A stretch of 64,000 nt of DNA from an unicellular cyanobacterium SU2 (GCA_002110465.1 NEED01000014.1:62001-126000), one strand, 5' to 3'. Counted from the first letter of the stretch, positions 44,923-55,964 are shown. The notes: generated by a model from the letters alone, not told the origin. A program made the numbers and translations.

Positions 44923-46527
44923 TTAGAAGGGTGTTTCTAATTGTAAATCAAGGGTTTTGTCAAGATAAGGATGCTCAAACTTCAATGCTTTAGCGTGTAG
45001 ATGTAAACGACTAACATCAGCACAACATCCATAAAGGCGATCGCCTAAAATAACTACCCCCAGTCCTTGAGGATCAGCCGCATGAACCCGAATTTGATGG
45101 GTACGTCCGGTTATCGGCATAAATTCCCCACGAGTGTAATCTCCTTCTGTGTTGATCATCTGGAAATTCGTGACACTAGGTTTGCCGCTTTGCCAGTCAA
45201 CTTTTTGATAAGGACGATGGTTAGGATCTCCCCATAGAGGTAAGTCAATTTTTACCTGATTAGATAGTATAGAACCTGCTAAAATGGCTTCGTAGGTCTT
45301 GTTAACTTGTCTATTTTGGAATTGTTGACTCAGTTGGCGATGGGTTTGGCGATCGCGGGCAATTAAAAGGATACCCGATGTTTCTTGATCTAAGCGATGG
45401 ACAGCCATTAATTCTTCCTCATCAGGTAATAAATGACGTAACCGAGTCAAAACACTATCAAAAGTCTCATAATAACGACCAGGAACTGACAGTAACCCTG
45501 GAGGTTTATTCACAGCAATTATCCATTGATCTTCATAGATTAAATCAAGATGATCATTAGCTTTTTTCAATTTAGTTAAATCAGATATACCAGACAGTAA
45601 AAACCCCATTAACGGTTGACAACGTTCGGCACAAGCTGGATAAAATTTTCCTGGAATTTTGTCACCTTTTTTAGAAGAAGTTCCCCACCAAAATTCAGCC
45701 ATTGCTAATGGTTTTAAATGATGAGTTGCTGCATAATGAAGTAATTTAGGAGCGCAACAGTCTCCTGTTCCCGTGAGTAAACCCGTTGTGCTTAACTCTT
45801 GCAAGACTTTCGACTTTCCGGCAAAATTTGTTAAATAATAAACCTGATTGATCTGGTTTTGTAGTTGTCGGGACAAATTTTTCCTTTTTTGTTTAAGTTC
45901 TAAAATTTCAGCATCTTTTTGAGCAATAAATTGTTTTAATCCTTGTAATTCTCGATCACGTTTTTGTTTTAAATTTCTTTTTTGTATCCCATCTATTTGG
46001 CTTTCTTGATTTAATTTTTCTAATTCTTTGTTTAAGATATCTCCTGTGACTTGATTCAATAAAGTTGTACGCTGATAGTGTCGTTTTTGTTTGCGTTGAC
46101 GATGCTCAATTCTTAAATCATTAAGACGGTTTTCCCACTTTTGAAATAAAACTTGATACTGTTGTCTTTCAGGAAGTTGTTTTAACGTAATAATTTGTTG
46201 TTTAATTTGGTCTAATTGTTTTAAAGTTTGGATTTCTTCAAAGGCGACTTTTTCTCTTCCTGAAATGGGAGGAACCCATCCTTCAAGGGTACTTTTTCCC
46301 CAAAGAAGACCAGAAAATGCTTTAAGGAGCTTTTGTTCTCCTGCTGAATTTTCGACTAATAAAACCCCGTACATTTTACCTTCATAATTATAACGATCAT
46401 CTTTAGCTAGTTCTCCCATTAACTCTCTAGCGATCGCTTCTATTATCTGATTGCGAGGCAATCTTAAAAGTTGACCACTTTCAGGACAAAATCCTTCATA
46501 CCAATAGGAAGTCTGTAAGCTATTCAT
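44923..46527 (-). CDS. RluA-family pseudouridine synthase with long N-terminal coiled-coil part
   Basis: The 534-residue protein has its RluA domain in the last 210 residues: IYEDQWIIAVNKPPGLLSVP, the catalytic Asp in HRLDQETSGILLIARDRQTH, and TGRTHQIRVHAADPQGLGV. The first 320 residues hold a globular start, a long charged coiled coil (about 95-235) and a Cys-rich segment (TGDCCAPKLLHYAATHHLKP). That extension is typical of this cyanobacterial/gamma-proteobacterial subgroup. It modifies rRNA or tRNA; the site is unknown. The ATG at 46527 is the natural start. Confidence 0.88.
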   Translation of the reverse strand: MNSLQTSYWYEGFCPESGQLLRLPRNQIIEAIARELMGELAKDDRYNYEGKMYGVLLVENSAGEQKLLKAFSGLLWGKSTLEGWVPPISGREKVAFEEIQTLKQLDQIKQQIITLKQLPERQQYQVLFQKWENRLNDLRIEHRQRKQKRHYQRTTLLNQVTGDILNKELEKLNQESQIDGIQKRNLKQKRDRELQGLKQFIAQKDAEILELKQKRKNLSRQLQNQINQVYYLTNFAGKSKVLQELSTTGLLTGTGDCCAPKLLHYAATHHLKPLAMAEFWWGTSSKKGDKIPGKFYPACAERCQPLMGFLLSGISDLTKLKKANDHLDLIYEDQWIIAVNKPPGLLSVPGRYYETFDSVLTRLRHLLPDEEELMAVHRLDQETSGILLIARDRQTHRQLSQQFQNRQVNKTYEAILAGSILSNQVKIDLPLWGDPNHRPYQKVDWQSGKPSVTNFQMINTEGDYTRGEFMPITGRTHQIRVHAADPQGLGVVILGDRLYGCCADVSRLHLHAKALKFEHPYLDKTLDLQLETPF

Positions 46528-46594
46528 GATCTAGTTTCCTAGGTTATTTCTATCATAAAATAATGAAAGTAAAGAAAACATATTTTAAAATTAT

Positions 46595-46644
46595 CTATTC
46601 CCTATTCCCTATTCCCTATTCCCTATTCCCTATTCCCTATTCCC
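46595..46644. repeat. Heptamer tandem array (CTATTCC), seven copies
   Basis: The unit CTATTCC is repeated seven times without error over 49 bases. On the minus strand it is GGAATAG. It runs into the 3' end of the ankyrin-repeat gene, whose stop codon (46630-46632, TAG) and last residues (GNRE) are made by the repeat. Confidence 0.9.
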
Positions 46645-47910
46645 GACAGCTTTTTTCAACAATTCAGCAACGTTAGAATAACGATTAAATTCAGCTAACA
46701 TTAAGGCCGTATAGCCTCCTTGATTTTTGATATTAAGATCAATATTGTCTGTGTTTAATAACAATTTTACAGCATCGAAATAACCGCGATGAGAAGCCCA
46801 CATTAAAGCGGTTGCCCCCTTGTCATCTCTCAGGTTAACATCGGCTCTTGCATTAAGAAAACAGCGCATCATATCAAGATCGCCGCGATCGGCTGCTATC
46901 ATTAACCCTGTGCGTCCATTGGGAAAGGGACTATTAGGGGAAACGCATCCTTTGAGTAAACTCTCTACAATATCGCTGTAACCTTGATTAATGGCAATCA
47001 TCAAGGGAGTTTCTCCCTGGTTCTGAACGTGGGGGTTAGCTCCATATTTAAGCAATTGATTGACAATCAACGGATAACCTTGCAATATGGCTAATAGTAA
47101 AGGTGTGTCTCCAAATTGATTAGCTTGATTAACATTAGCTCCCGCTTCTAATAGCATCTGAACTGATTCTAAATGCCCCTCCACAGTGGCGTAATGTAAG
47201 GGAGTTTCTCCCTCCTCATCTTGGACATTCACCTTGGCTCCGGCGGCAATTAAAACTTTGAGGATAGCTGCTTGTCTCTCAGCAGCAGCCAACATTACAG
47301 GAGTTTCCCCGTCTTGGTTGGGAGCATTAAGATCGGGTTGAATGGGGATAAGTGACTTAACCGCTTCAATATTCCCTTCTCGAATGGCAAGGATTAAGCT
47401 TTCTGTATACTCTTGAGCATTAGCAGCCCCTGCATTGAGTAAGGTTGAGATTACGTCTTGATGGTTCCCCTTGATCGCTAAATTCAAGGCGGTATCTCCA
47501 TCTTTATCCTTAAGATTAACTTCGACCCCTGTTGCAATCAAGATTTTAACAACGGCTAAATATCCTTTATAGGCTGCAATCATCAAAGCCGGACTACCAT
47601 CTTCATTGGTTTGATTAACTTGTGCGCCAGCCTCAATTAAGTCTTTCACAATATCTAGATGATTTGCCGCCGCCGCTAACATTAAGGCACTAATTCCCGA
47701 CGGAAGGCGTTGTTGATTCACTAAAGCACCTTGCGCTAGTAAATGATCAACCATTGGGCGATCGCCTCGCTGTGCCGCATACATCAATGCACTTGTCTGA
47801 TGAAAATCTGTAGCATTAACTTGCGCGCCTTGGGCAAGTAAGGCTTTAACGTCGTCTAAGCTACCTTGACGAGCCGCATTAACTAACTTAAAATCTAAGG
47901 GCGAAACCAT
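46630..47910 (-). CDS. Ankyrin-repeat protein
   Basis: The 426-residue protein has about 12 ankyrin repeats of 33 residues from about residue 5 to 415 (for example GETPLHYATVEGHLESVQML, LEAGANVNQANQFGDTPLLL). No signal peptide or enzymatic domain is seen, so it acts in protein-protein contacts in the cytosol. Similar proteins are frequent in unicellular cyanobacteria. I use the ATG at 47910 (MVSPLDFKLVNAARQGSLDD); a TTG lies two codons upstream. The C-terminus is encoded by a heptamer array and so may vary between strains. Confidence 0.92.
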   Translation of the reverse strand: MVSPLDFKLVNAARQGSLDDVKALLAQGAQVNATDFHQTSALMYAAQRGDRPMVDHLLAQGALVNQQRLPSGISALMLAAAANHLDIVKDLIEAGAQVNQTNEDGSPALMIAAYKGYLAVVKILIATGVEVNLKDKDGDTALNLAIKGNHQDVISTLLNAGAANAQEYTESLILAIREGNIEAVKSLIPIQPDLNAPNQDGETPVMLAAAERQAAILKVLIAAGAKVNVQDEEGETPLHYATVEGHLESVQMLLEAGANVNQANQFGDTPLLLAILQGYPLIVNQLLKYGANPHVQNQGETPLMIAINQGYSDIVESLLKGCVSPNSPFPNGRTGLMIAADRGDLDMMRCFLNARADVNLRDDKGATALMWASHRGYFDAVKLLLNTDNIDLNIKNQGGYTALMLAEFNRYSNVAELLKKAVGNRE

Positions 47911-48036
47911 AATCAATCCCCCATTGACTCCCCTATTCTTTCTCAGATTACAGTAATCGGTAATCAGTCAACAAAAAACTTACAGGTAATTTTAGATTGA
48001 TGGACGACTACTTAAAGGAGATTAACCGAGAAAAAT

Positions 48037-48243
48037 TTATTTTAATAGCCAATTAAAAATTGATACCACCCCTAAAGTTAATTCTCTCGCTAAAGATCGA
48101 ACAGTCAGTAATTGTTCTGATTTATCAAATACTTGTGGTGGCTGGTTGGAAAGATAAACAAAAATTGTTCGTTCATCAGAGCCAATTAATTAATCCATTT
48201 GAGTACCATGATTAAGACAATGTAGGATGTGTTTCTGTCCGCC
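48037..48243 (-). pseudogene. Uma2-family (DUF820) endonuclease C-terminal fragment with internal stop
   Basis: The minus strand reads ILHCLNHGTQMD, a TAA, then LIGSDERTIFVYLSNQPPQV and FDKSEQLLTVRSLARELTLG, VVSIFNWLLK and a stop. Uma2 proteins have HGTEMGWLIDP at this place, so the TAA stands for Trp. The 5' part (PD-(D/E)XK active site) is missing. It is a dead copy of a gene family that is very numerous in cyanobacteria. Confidence 0.75.
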
Positions 48244-48399
48244 TCAGAAATTCCTCTATTGATAACTTATCCCAATTCTGGGGAATAAGCAGGCTCCAGA
48301 GTCTATTTCAACAAAAATAAGCCTAATAATGTTAGGTACAGGGTAAACTGTCTGTGAACGATCTACTCATTACCTAAGACCGATTAGAGATAGATTCCT
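48244..48399. other. Upstream region of the permease gene
   Basis: These bases hold the promoter region of the permease gene. No conserved element was seen; stops interrupt the frame before the Uma2 remnant. Confidence 0.35.
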
Positions 48400-49386
48400 A
48401 TGGCCCAACTCAGTTATGCTGTTACCCTATTTATCAGTAATGTTCTCGAATCTTTGCCTTTTCTCCTGGGGGGAATTATTATTTCGAGTGGGTTACTAGC
48501 CTTTGTCGATGAGCATCAATTTGTAGCTAAGTTACCGCGCAATCGGATTTTAGGGGCGATCGTTGGCAGTAGTCTGGGAATAATTATCCCTGTGGGACAA
48601 TATGGGAATATTCCTGTAACACGACGATTATTGTTACAAGGGGCTTCTATTCCCCTATCCATAAGTTTTTTAATAGCTTCCCCAACCATTAATCCTTTTG
48701 TAATAGCAATTAGTTGGGGGGTACTGGGAAATTCTCCAAGACTTCTATTTTTACGCATTTTAGGGGCCTGGATCATTGGTATTCTTGTGGGATTGATTTT
48801 TAGTACCTATTGCGATCAACCTTCTGAGAACCCCTCAAAGCAGTCTCCCTTGGCAATATATTCAACGTTGATTTACTCAGGAACATTATTACGCCCCCAT
48901 GATACTCCTCAACCTCTTCATCGGGCAGGAAATTTAATTTATGAGTACAAAGCGACTTCAGAAGTTCCTCAAACTCTACGGGGAAGACTTTTGTTGTTTG
49001 TCGATAACATGATTAAGGAGTTCCTCGAACTGGGTAGTATCCTTTTGTTAGGATGTATCGTCGCTACAATCGGTCAAGTTTTTTTACCTCAAGCACAGTT
49101 ATTAAACTTGGGACAAACCCCTGTTACTCAAATTTTGGTAATGTCCCTTTTTAGCTGTGTTTTATCCCTTAATTCTTTATGGACTCCCTATTTTATTAAT
49201 CCTCTCACTGCTACCTTTCTTTATGGGTCAAATTTGGCATTTTTATTGTTGAGTTCTCTAGTTAATCTTAAAAGTCTTGGCTTGCTTTTCATGACTTTTC
49301 GCCCTAAGATAGCAATTTATCTACTTATTTTGACTGGGCAATTGATGCTTTTATTATGTTTTGCTCTTAATTTCTATTTTAGCTAA
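48400..49386 (+). CDS. Permease of the DUF318/ArsP family
   Basis: The 328-residue protein has about eight membrane helices. The segments LPFLLGGIIISSGLLAFV, IVGSSLGIIIPVGQYGNIPV and RRLLLQGASIPLSISFLIAS match the DUF318 permease family (ArsP_1), whose second half repeats the fold (ILLLGCIVATIGQVFLP). Members export organic arsenicals or other compounds, but the family is wide and the substrate is open. The start at 48400 has no strong ribosome site (GATTCCT). No arsenic gene is near, so a role in arsenic is only a family-level idea. Confidence 0.83.
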   Translation: MAQLSYAVTLFISNVLESLPFLLGGIIISSGLLAFVDEHQFVAKLPRNRILGAIVGSSLGIIIPVGQYGNIPVTRRLLLQGASIPLSISFLIASPTINPFVIAISWGVLGNSPRLLFLRILGAWIIGILVGLIFSTYCDQPSENPSKQSPLAIYSTLIYSGTLLRPHDTPQPLHRAGNLIYEYKATSEVPQTLRGRLLLFVDNMIKEFLELGSILLLGCIVATIGQVFLPQAQLLNLGQTPVTQILVMSLFSCVLSLNSLWTPYFINPLTATFLYGSNLAFLLLSSLVNLKSLGLLFMTFRPKIAIYLLILTGQLMLLLCFALNFYFS

Positions 49387-50080
49387 AACCCAAACATTGC
49401 ATGAATACCCAATAAATAAACTAGATTTCCTTGATCCCTTAAAGATCAACTTTGTAAAGTTTAGTGTAGAGAAAATTGTTTTTGCCAATAAAAATGCTAA
49501 ATTAATAATTGAAGCTATAAAGAAAGCTTCCCTGGCAGATAGCTTGCAAGGTTAAACAAGAAGTTCAAAGGAGAACACCCTGTATAAGTTCACGTCTGTC
49601 TCGTTAACTCGCAATAGCAGCAACCAATCTAGATGCTTACATTTCCTCAAGTAGATGAAAGGGAGCAAGGTGGCTGAATCAATTAGGAATTCAGCGCAAC
49701 TCTAGACAATCTCAAGCAAGTGAGGAAGTCTCTGAGGAACTAGAATTCGGTTGCTGTTATTGCTCGGTATTTTTACACCAGATAAAAGTTCGTGGTTGAA
49801 GTGAGAGGATTGAAAAATTGGAAATTTTTTCTTTTTTCTCCTGTTAAAAAGCATTAAACAATTATCAACGTGATGCAACCAGGATTTTAAGCTATTGTCC
49901 TCACCATAATGGGTACTGCTATATCTAATTAAATAGGCAGATAGTTGCGTAAAATAAATAAAAATTACCTTAGTTAACTTAAAAAATAGTATATTGATAT
50001 CGTTCAAAGGCAATGGAATTGTCAACTTGGGACAAAAAGTCTCTATTTTGGACTACAGTTTAGGATAGTAGAGGGCAAAA
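49387..50080. other. Long intergenic region without supported gene
   Basis: These 694 bases are mostly non-coding as far as I can see. Two frames (49361-49555 plus; 49702-50025 minus) lack family features. A piece near 49690-49780 (AATCTCAAGCAAGTGAGGAA) reminds me of relics that follow IS605-type TnpB genes, but I could not show a transposase. The end contains the promoter of rbfA. Confidence 0.4.
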
Positions 50081-50473
50081 ATGGCTACTAGTCGTCGGGT
50101 TTCTCGCGTTTCCTCCTTAATAAAACGCGAAGTCAGTCAAATGCTCCTCCACGATATCAAAGATGACCGTGTGGGGGCGGGAATGGTCAGTGTTACACAG
50201 GTTGATGTCTCAGGAGACTTGCAACACGCCAAAATCTTCGTCAGTATCTATGGAAGTGAACAAGCCCAATTAGAAACGATGGAAGGACTCCAATCATCTG
50301 CGGGGTTTGTTCGTCGGGAATTAGGACAGCGAATGCGGTTACGACGCACCCCAGAAGTGGTCTTTCTCCAAGATCGTTCCCTAGAAAGAGGGGATAAAAT
50401 GCTTCATCTACTTAATGAAATTAGGGAAACTCTCCCCGACGAAAATGATCTCGACCAAGAGGAGTATAATTAA
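50081..50473 (+). CDS. rbfA: Ribosome-binding factor A
   Basis: The 130-residue protein matches Rbf[21 protein letters not shown] at the start, the KH-like core ([13 protein letters not shown]) and [20 protein letters not shown]. It binds the 30S subunit and helps late maturation of 16S rRNA, notably in the cold. The ATG at 50081 is followed after five bases (stop to GTG 50479) by a GH3 gene; these two form an operon. Confidence 0.95.
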   Translation: MATSRRVSRVSSLIKREVSQMLLHDIKDDRVGAGMVSVTQVDVSGDLQHAKIFVSIYGSEQAQLETMEGLQSSAGFVRRELGQRMRLRRTPEVVFLQDRSLERGDKMLHLLNEIRETLPDENDLDQEEYN

Positions 50474-50478
50474 CCCCT

Positions 50479-52101
50479 GTGACTACCCCATCATCCCATT
50501 GGACTGACGGAACCCTCAAACAACAAATTGGACAAATGGTAGTGGTGCGTGCTTCTGGCCATCTGTTTGATCACCAAATTCGCTACCCTGCTTGGGAAGC
50601 CTCTAATGCTCAATTACGCCATTGGCTAGAAACCCTAAATTTAGGAGGCGTTATCTTATTGGGAGGAAGTGGGGCTGAATTGTCCTTAAGAACCCAACAG
50701 CTACAACAGTGGTCAAAGACTCCCCTGTTAGTGGCTGCAGACATTGAAGAAGGGGTGGGACAGCGATTTCCTGGGGCAACCTGGTTTCCTCCCCCAATGG
50801 CCTTGGGAGCCATTGCTAAACAAGATTTAAGTCAAGCGATCAAATATGCGACCCAAATGGGGGTGGTAACTGCTCAAGAAGCCCTCGCGATCGGGATTAA
50901 TTGGATACTGGCCCCCGTAGTTGATGTCAATAATAACCCGAAAAATCCGGTCATCAATGTCCGGTCTTTTGGAGATGATCCTGAGATGGTTAGTCACTTA
51001 GCAACGGCGTTTCTAGACGGGGCAAAAACTTATCGGGTTCTAACCACCGCTAAACATTTTCCAGGTCATGGAGATACTAGCAGTGATTCTCACTTAGATT
51101 TACCCGTTATTCCCCATAAAGCCTCTCGACTAAGTAAGGTAGAATTAGTCCCCTTTAAAAAAGCGATCGCAGCTGGCGTTGATAGTGTGATGACCGCCCA
51201 TTTGTTGATTCCGGCTTGGGATGAACAACGACCCGCAACCCTTTCTAACAAGATTTTAACAGGTCAATTACGGGAAAATTTGGGCTTTGAAGGATTAATT
51301 GTTACCGATGCTTTGGTGATGGGGGGAGTGACTAATTATGCCTCCGCTGAAGAAGTAGCAGTGATGGCGGTAGAAGCAGGGGCGGATATCTTATTAATGC
51401 CTCACGACCCTGAAAAAACCATTGAGGCGGTTTATCAAGCAGTTGAGTCAGGACGCATTACCCACGACAGAATTGAAGCGTCTCTAGCCCGAATTTGGCA
51501 CGCTAAACAGCAAGTTTCCTCAACTTTAAGTTCTCCTCAAAATCACCCTCTCTCTTCTTTAGACCAATTATCTCAACCTAGGGGTAAACAAACAGTTATT
51601 AATATTCTTCAATATTCCAGTGAGAAGGGAGGAGATATACCCTTAAAGAAAAAACATAAAAGACGTAATTTAATTGTGGTAGATGATCTTCTCAATTGTG
51701 ACTTTTTAGATCGTCAAACCCCTGCTTTTACCATCCCTAAACAGTTGGGCTATGAGTTACAATTAGTAGACCAAAATACCCTTGATTTCGTTTTAGAAGA
51801 TGAGCGTAAAACCTTGTTACAAGTATTTATTCGCGGAAATCCATTTCGAGGGAATGCAGGATTAACGGATGAAGCACAGACGATTTATAAAAAATTGCTC
51901 AAACACAAGATAGTTAAAGGATTAATCATTTATGGCAGTCCCTATGTTAAGGATTGGTTTCTGAATGAAACTAAAATCTTAAAGCATGAGCTACCTTGGG
52001 TTTTTTCTTACGGACAAATGGCAGAAAGTCAGAAAATGTCTTGTAAAACGTTGTTTGGTTTATCAGAAGTTTTGGATGATTTCCAAGATACTTTTATTTA
52101 A
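50479..52101 (+). CDS. Glycoside hydrolase family 3, beta-N-acetylhexosaminidase-like
   Basis: The 540-residue protein starts with GTG five bases after rbfA. Its first 350 residues are a GH3 TIM barrel with the NagZ signature KHFPGHGDTSSDSHLDLPVI (catalytic His-Asp loop, about residues 195-214) and the nucleophile Asp in FEGLIVTDALVMGGVTNY. The remaining 190 residues form an alpha/beta C-terminal domain that is not in short NagZ proteins. NagZ removes N-acetylglucosamine from peptidoglycan fragments in the cytosol. There is no signal peptide. The extra domain may alter the substrate. Confidence 0.9.
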   Translation: MTTPSSHWTDGTLKQQIGQMVVVRASGHLFDHQIRYPAWEASNAQLRHWLETLNLGGVILLGGSGAELSLRTQQLQQWSKTPLLVAADIEEGVGQRFPGATWFPPPMALGAIAKQDLSQAIKYATQMGVVTAQEALAIGINWILAPVVDVNNNPKNPVINVRSFGDDPEMVSHLATAFLDGAKTYRVLTTAKHFPGHGDTSSDSHLDLPVIPHKASRLSKVELVPFKKAIAAGVDSVMTAHLLIPAWDEQRPATLSNKILTGQLRENLGFEGLIVTDALVMGGVTNYASAEEVAVMAVEAGADILLMPHDPEKTIEAVYQAVESGRITHDRIEASLARIWHAKQQVSSTLSSPQNHPLSSLDQLSQPRGKQTVINILQYSSEKGGDIPLKKKHKRRNLIVVDDLLNCDFLDRQTPAFTIPKQLGYELQLVDQNTLDFVLEDERKTLLQVFIRGNPFRGNAGLTDEAQTIYKKLLKHKIVKGLIIYGSPYVKDWFLNETKILKHELPWVFSYGQMAESQKMSCKTLFGLSEVLDDFQDTFI

Positions 52102-52154
52102 TTTTTATACAATTTCAGGGGAAACTTTCAAAATAAAGTAGCGACAAAGGATAA

Positions 52155-53300
<1,146 letters not shown>

Positions 53301-53372
53301 CAGGTAGGGTGAGCAAATTGATAGATTAATAATTTACATCAAACGCTCCAATATTTTCCCACCCTACAAGAC

Positions 53373-55964
53373 TTATATTTCCGTTGCTATTTCCGTTTCT
53401 GTTTCTATGGGAATTAAATTAGATACAGGAGTATAGATATCGCATTCAATTTCTGGGACTCGGATAGTGATAATTAATGAATAACGGACAGTTTGATCAT
53501 AACGTTCAAGATAACCCTTTTCTTTCCACCATCCACCGACAGGAAAAACCCCGATCATTTTTCTTTCAGCTAAGTCCGCAGCACTTCCATACCATCTATC
53601 AGAATGAAGTGATCCTTTATTTCTGAGATTAGCACCAAGAAACCAGTTATCACTTTCTCTACTATCAGAGCTTTTTTCATCTTCGTCTCTCATCGCTTTA
53701 TTAATTCTTTTCTTAAATTCTGTATCACTTTCTAATGGTCTTTTAACTTCAAATCTCAATCCATGCGAAGCATAACGATGTTTTCTTGTCCAACCACGTT
53801 CACCAGGATTTGGTTCAATAAAATAAGATAATGTGACTTTTAATTCTACATCCTTTTCTCCCAATTCTAGTAATTTTTCAGTTGGCCAAGGTAACTCATG
53901 AAAATTCATATTATTCGTTTTAATATCACTTTTTACTTTAACAAAAGGTTTAACTTGATCTTCAATAATTAGGGTTAAGTCATTCGTGGCACTTTTTAAA
54001 GCTCTGTCTAAATCAGGAACACCATAGCCATATCGATGGAGAAGAGGGGATTTTTTAGTTTGAGTCGAGATTCCTTGAAAATGTCTTTTCATTGCTGGTG
54101 TCCATTCTGCTGAATGTATAATCAAAGCGCGGACTGTTTCTGGCCAATAATTCGGCTTTTCTGCTAGAATTCTCGCAGCCATATAACTCGCCAATGCAGT
54201 AGCGCAACTGGTATCATGCATTCGTTCAAATAATCTTCTTTCAGGACGATAATAAGTCGTTAAAAGAGATAAATCATCAAGATTTTCTGCTTTATTTTGT
54301 CCATCAGAAGCACAATTTCCTCCTTCAAAAACAACATCAGGACGAATTGGCCATTGCTTCTCCCAGGAGACAGAAGTACGACTTCTGGGGGATAAATCAC
54401 CACCTGGAGCGACAGTTTGCCAACCGTGAAAGTCAGGATGAGTAATATTAACTTTTTCGGTATAAGCTCCAACAATTAGAGCATTCCAAGCTTGTGCAGG
54501 GTTCTCAATGGTTTCTACATCATTGATATTAAGATAATCATCAAGAAATATATCATCTCGAATATTTCCTGCTGAAATAATCATCAATCGTTTAAAGTTA
54601 TCTTCCCCAAAACAAAGTTGATCAATTGCTGCTGACCAAGAGGAAGGAGTGCCAAAATTTGGAGAGGGTTCAGGACTAGTTACTGCCATGCAAAAAAGTC
54701 GTTTCCGCGTTGGGTTTTGAATTTCAGGAAGGGACACCCCTTGCTCAGTAATTGCTCCATATAATTCAGGATTATTCTTTCTGGTAGGAGGTAGAATTTT
54801 AACTGATTCTAAACGATGAACAAGGGTTAGATATTCAGATGATGTTAAAACCTCAAACAAATCAGAATAAAGAATTAATCCAGCCATTTGAGTGCCGTGT
54901 CCTTGGTGATCATGAGTTCCCCAATTGGGATCACAGGTATGTAAGTCGGCACTATCAAGACCTTTCTCAATGAGTGGATGTCTCCAGTTAACTCCTGTAT
55001 CAAGAAGACAGACGGCAACAGAATCATCTCTAATATCGATATCATCTTTAAGTGATGCAACACGATTCTCTAAATCTTTCACCCATTTTTGCTGCTCAAT
55101 CAATCCCATTTCAAGAAAAAAGGAAGGGGTATCTTTTGCAATTCGTAATTCAGCAATAGTATCAGAATCTTTTTTCACTTGTTCCATTGCTTCCACATTA
55201 GCCATCGCTAAAACAACGGTTCTTTCTGGGAAATTTATTGGATTTTGTGATTTAGTCGTAATTTCTAATCTTTGCGTGATAGTTTGGAAGTTTTCTAGTT
55301 GATTACGGCGTAACCACACTTCCCACCAAATTGTTTGTCCATTTTTAGGAAATAAGTCAGGATTATCGGTAAATAATGATTGAACTGTTCCAATTTCAAC
55401 ATTTTCTACTCGGCTTATTAATTTTTCATGTTTAGGATGGCCTGGTAGAAGTAATAATAAAAATATAAATCTATCTAATCTGGTATCTATTAGAAAAAGT
55501 AAAGTGACAATTGCTAATTTGTTTTTATTAAGTTTTTTACTAGGTTTATTATTTTCATTACGATACTGTTCTACTTTCTTCTGAAAAAAATCTGTAGCTG
55601 ATTCTGGAACGAATACAGTTGCTTTAACTATATCTTCTTGCTCCAAAGAAGGTTTGACAGAAACAAGTTCAAGCTTTTTTCGTTGATCTGCCAAGCTTTC
55701 AAAAGCATTGGCTTTATCTTTTGTTACCTCAAATTCTAAATAAAATCCAGGTTGACCAACAGCAATATCTGATAAACGAGATTCTAATTGTTGACGAGAA
55801 TTTTCAATCGCTTCACCAATTGCACTTTCTAACTTTTTAGCGTGTTCTGCTCGATTTCGATATGGTGGTTTTGGAGGTCGAGGATTTCGAGTTGATGTAT
55901 ATTTTTCGCTTCTACCATTATTGCGTAGATATAGGTGAGGAAGATTACGGGAACGTTTTACCAT
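53373..55964 (-). CDS. Subtilisin-like (S8) protease, part of an AAA/protease pair
   Basis: The 863-residue protein has the S8 catalytic triad Asp322 (CLLDTGVNW), His356 (HDHQGHGTQMAG) and Ser586 (MHDTSCATALASYM), and the oxyanion Asn467 (ISAGNIRD). The first 310 residues are a large N-terminal domain without signal peptide, so the enzyme is cytosolic, unlike most subtilases. Residues 150-174 are strikingly hydrophobic (LAIVTLLFLIDTR, FIFLLLLLPG) and look like an insertion in the N-terminal domain. The AAA+ ATPase gene is 18 bases upstream on the same strand. Such pairs have been described as anti-phage modules (I recall the names IteA/IteS, unverified). Confidence 0.85.
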   Translation of the reverse strand: MVKRSRNLPHLYLRNNGRSEKYTSTRNPRPPKPPYRNRAEHAKKLESAIGEAIENSRQQLESRLSDIAVGQPGFYLEFEVTKDKANAFESLADQRKKLELVSVKPSLEQEDIVKATVFVPESATDFFQKKVEQYRNENNKPSKKLNKNKLAIVTLLFLIDTRLDRFIFLLLLLPGHPKHEKLISRVENVEIGTVQSLFTDNPDLFPKNGQTIWWEVWLRRNQLENFQTITQRLEITTKSQNPINFPERTVVLAMANVEAMEQVKKDSDTIAELRIAKDTPSFFLEMGLIEQQKWVKDLENRVASLKDDIDIRDDSVAVCLLDTGVNWRHPLIEKGLDSADLHTCDPNWGTHDHQGHGTQMAGLILYSDLFEVLTSSEYLTLVHRLESVKILPPTRKNNPELYGAITEQGVSLPEIQNPTRKRLFCMAVTSPEPSPNFGTPSSWSAAIDQLCFGEDNFKRLMIISAGNIRDDIFLDDYLNINDVETIENPAQAWNALIVGAYTEKVNITHPDFHGWQTVAPGGDLSPRSRTSVSWEKQWPIRPDVVFEGGNCASDGQNKAENLDDLSLLTTYYRPERRLFERMHDTSCATALASYMAARILAEKPNYWPETVRALIIHSAEWTPAMKRHFQGISTQTKKSPLLHRYGYGVPDLDRALKSATNDLTLIIEDQVKPFVKVKSDIKTNNMNFHELPWPTEKLLELGEKDVELKVTLSYFIEPNPGERGWTRKHRYASHGLRFEVKRPLESDTEFKKRINKAMRDEDEKSSDSRESDNWFLGANLRNKGSLHSDRWYGSAADLAERKMIGVFPVGGWWKEKGYLERYDQTVRYSLIITIRVPEIECDIYTPVSNLIPIETETEIATEI

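Noticed and set aside
49702-50025. 107-codon minus-strand frame before rbfA
   Set aside because: Composition looks random (long runs of K, mixed hydrophobic) and no family pattern was seen; it covers the rbfA promoter region.
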